This document shows, one piece after another, positions 5,982-6,210 of a stretch of DNA of 6,210 nt. The stretch covers positions 1-6,210 of the forward strand of contig JABDKK010000210.1 in the NCBI GenBank assembly GCA_013002265.1, given 5' to 3'. Position 1 is the first letter of the stretch. Each line of letters begins with the position of its first letter. The position numbers and the translations under genes are program-made. The notes under the pieces are model-generated. The model did no database searches. It was not told where the DNA came from and saw only the letters and a list, made by a program, of their open reading frames with translations. This stretch comes from Candidatus Nitrosopumilus sp. Lineage in GTDB: Archaea; Thermoproteota; Nitrososphaeria; Nitrososphaerales; Nitrosopumilaceae.

Positions 5982-6016
5982 TGGCATACCACAAAAAACA
6001 AGTAATTACCAAATAA
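5982..6016 (-). promoter_or_regulatory. Composite promoter-like element, copy 5, at the kinase gene
   Basis: On the minus strand, TTATTTGG (6016-6009) is followed after 15 bp by an exact TGTGGTATGCCA (5993-5982). The octamer starts 29 nt before the A of the motif ATG (5987) and is the same octamer as in copy 4. The motif ATG opens only a seven-codon frame (MPFFHAY) in another phase, so the kinase must start further down. A second ATGCC lies 13 bp downstream. The plus strand here also serves as the upstream region of the zinc-ribbon gene at 6042. Confidence 0.6.
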
Positions 6017-6041
6017 CAAAAACAGCCCAGATTTTTCTATG

Positions 6042-6210
6042 ATGGGAATTTCATCAATCAAGAATTTCATGGAAAATCAATCAAAGGGTAACAAAAATGA
6101 TCTAAAGCCATTAATTTTAGATGGAGAAAGAGAGGAAGAGTTTTCAAAAAATATTTTTTATGCGTGTGGTATTTGTGAGGGCCCCTTAGTTCCAGTATCA
6201 AGCTGTGCAT
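6042..6210 (+). CDS. Zinc-ribbon protein, 5' part (runs off the window)
   Basis: An open frame of 56 codons plus one base with no stop before the window edge. After a charged, probably unstructured N-terminus (about 1-38), the segment YACGICEGPLVPVSSCA holds a CxxC knuckle (C42, C45) and a third Cys (C54) that probably begins the second half of the zinc site beyond the edge. This is a second small-zinc-site gene, not an obvious copy of the one at 1485-1688. The start could be ATG 6042 or ATG 6069; 6042 is preferred because the AT-rich stretch at 6011-6016 lies about 30 bp upstream and no TATA-like site suits 6069. It is divergent from the kinase, separated by under 80 bp, and may share its control region. 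Role unknown; a regulator or nucleic-acid binder is inference. Confidence 0.7.
   Translation, partial: MGISSIKNFMENQSKGNKNDLKPLILDGEREEEFSKNIFYACGICEGPLVPVSSCA

Noticed and set aside
6165..6172. TGTGGTAT, the first eight bases of the composite motif
   Set aside because: It encodes the Cys-Gly-Ile of the zinc knuckle, lacks the GCC half and has no TATA-like octamer at the right spacing; read as coincidence.
1..6210. CRISPR array, tRNA or rRNA gene, insertion sequence
   Set aside because: The repeats seen are short, few and widely spaced with no regular spacers. No cloverleaf or rRNA-like stretch and no transposase or terminal inverted repeats were found by eye.

Overview
The window looks like part of a marine-type ammonia-oxidising archaeon (Nitrososphaerota/Thaumarchaeota, Nitrosopumilus-like). 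The DNA is AT-rich. Genes are mostly preceded by TATA-type boxes rather than Shine-Dalgarno sites, and several starts sit about where transcription should begin. The protein set (secreted Cys-paired proteins with a segment I associate with this group, tiny zinc-ribbon proteins, a dCache histidine kinase with a lone receiver, a lineage-type winged-helix protein) also fits. The assignment is by recognition, not by database search.

Layout, left to right. A secreted coiled-coil protein with a duplicated Cys-pair module (31-1365, minus). A 67-residue zinc-ribbon protein (1485-1688, minus). A small secreted four-Cys protein (1831-2385, minus). A 386-bp intergenic region with two promoter-like elements and a possible short transcript. 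A winged-helix protein (2772-3635, plus). It converges with a 4-bp tail overlap on a single-domain response regulator (3632-4000, minus), which lies 53 bp downstream of a membrane histidine kinase (4054 to about 5964, minus). Divergent from the kinase is the 5' part of a second zinc-ribbon gene (6042 to the window end, plus).

The kinase and receiver form a two-component pair. The kinase senses through an external double-Cache domain and should phosphorylate the receiver on Asp55. The receiver has no output domain, so its signal must pass to a partner protein.

The main unexplained signal is a recurrent composite element: a TATA-like octamer (TTATTTRR type), then 15 bp, then TGTGGTATGCCA. It occurs five times (four plus, one minus) and only in non-coding gaps or at gene starts. 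In all five copies the octamer begins exactly 29 nt before the A of the ATG inside the motif. This places the motif at the expected transcription start, so it looks like a promoter class with a conserved initiator, or an operator lying over the start site. Its core is also a near-palindrome (TGG-YATG-CCA). One copy supplies the start codon of the winged-helix gene. One lies at the start of the kinase gene. The other three fire away from the neighbouring minus-strand genes and lead to no long reading frame.
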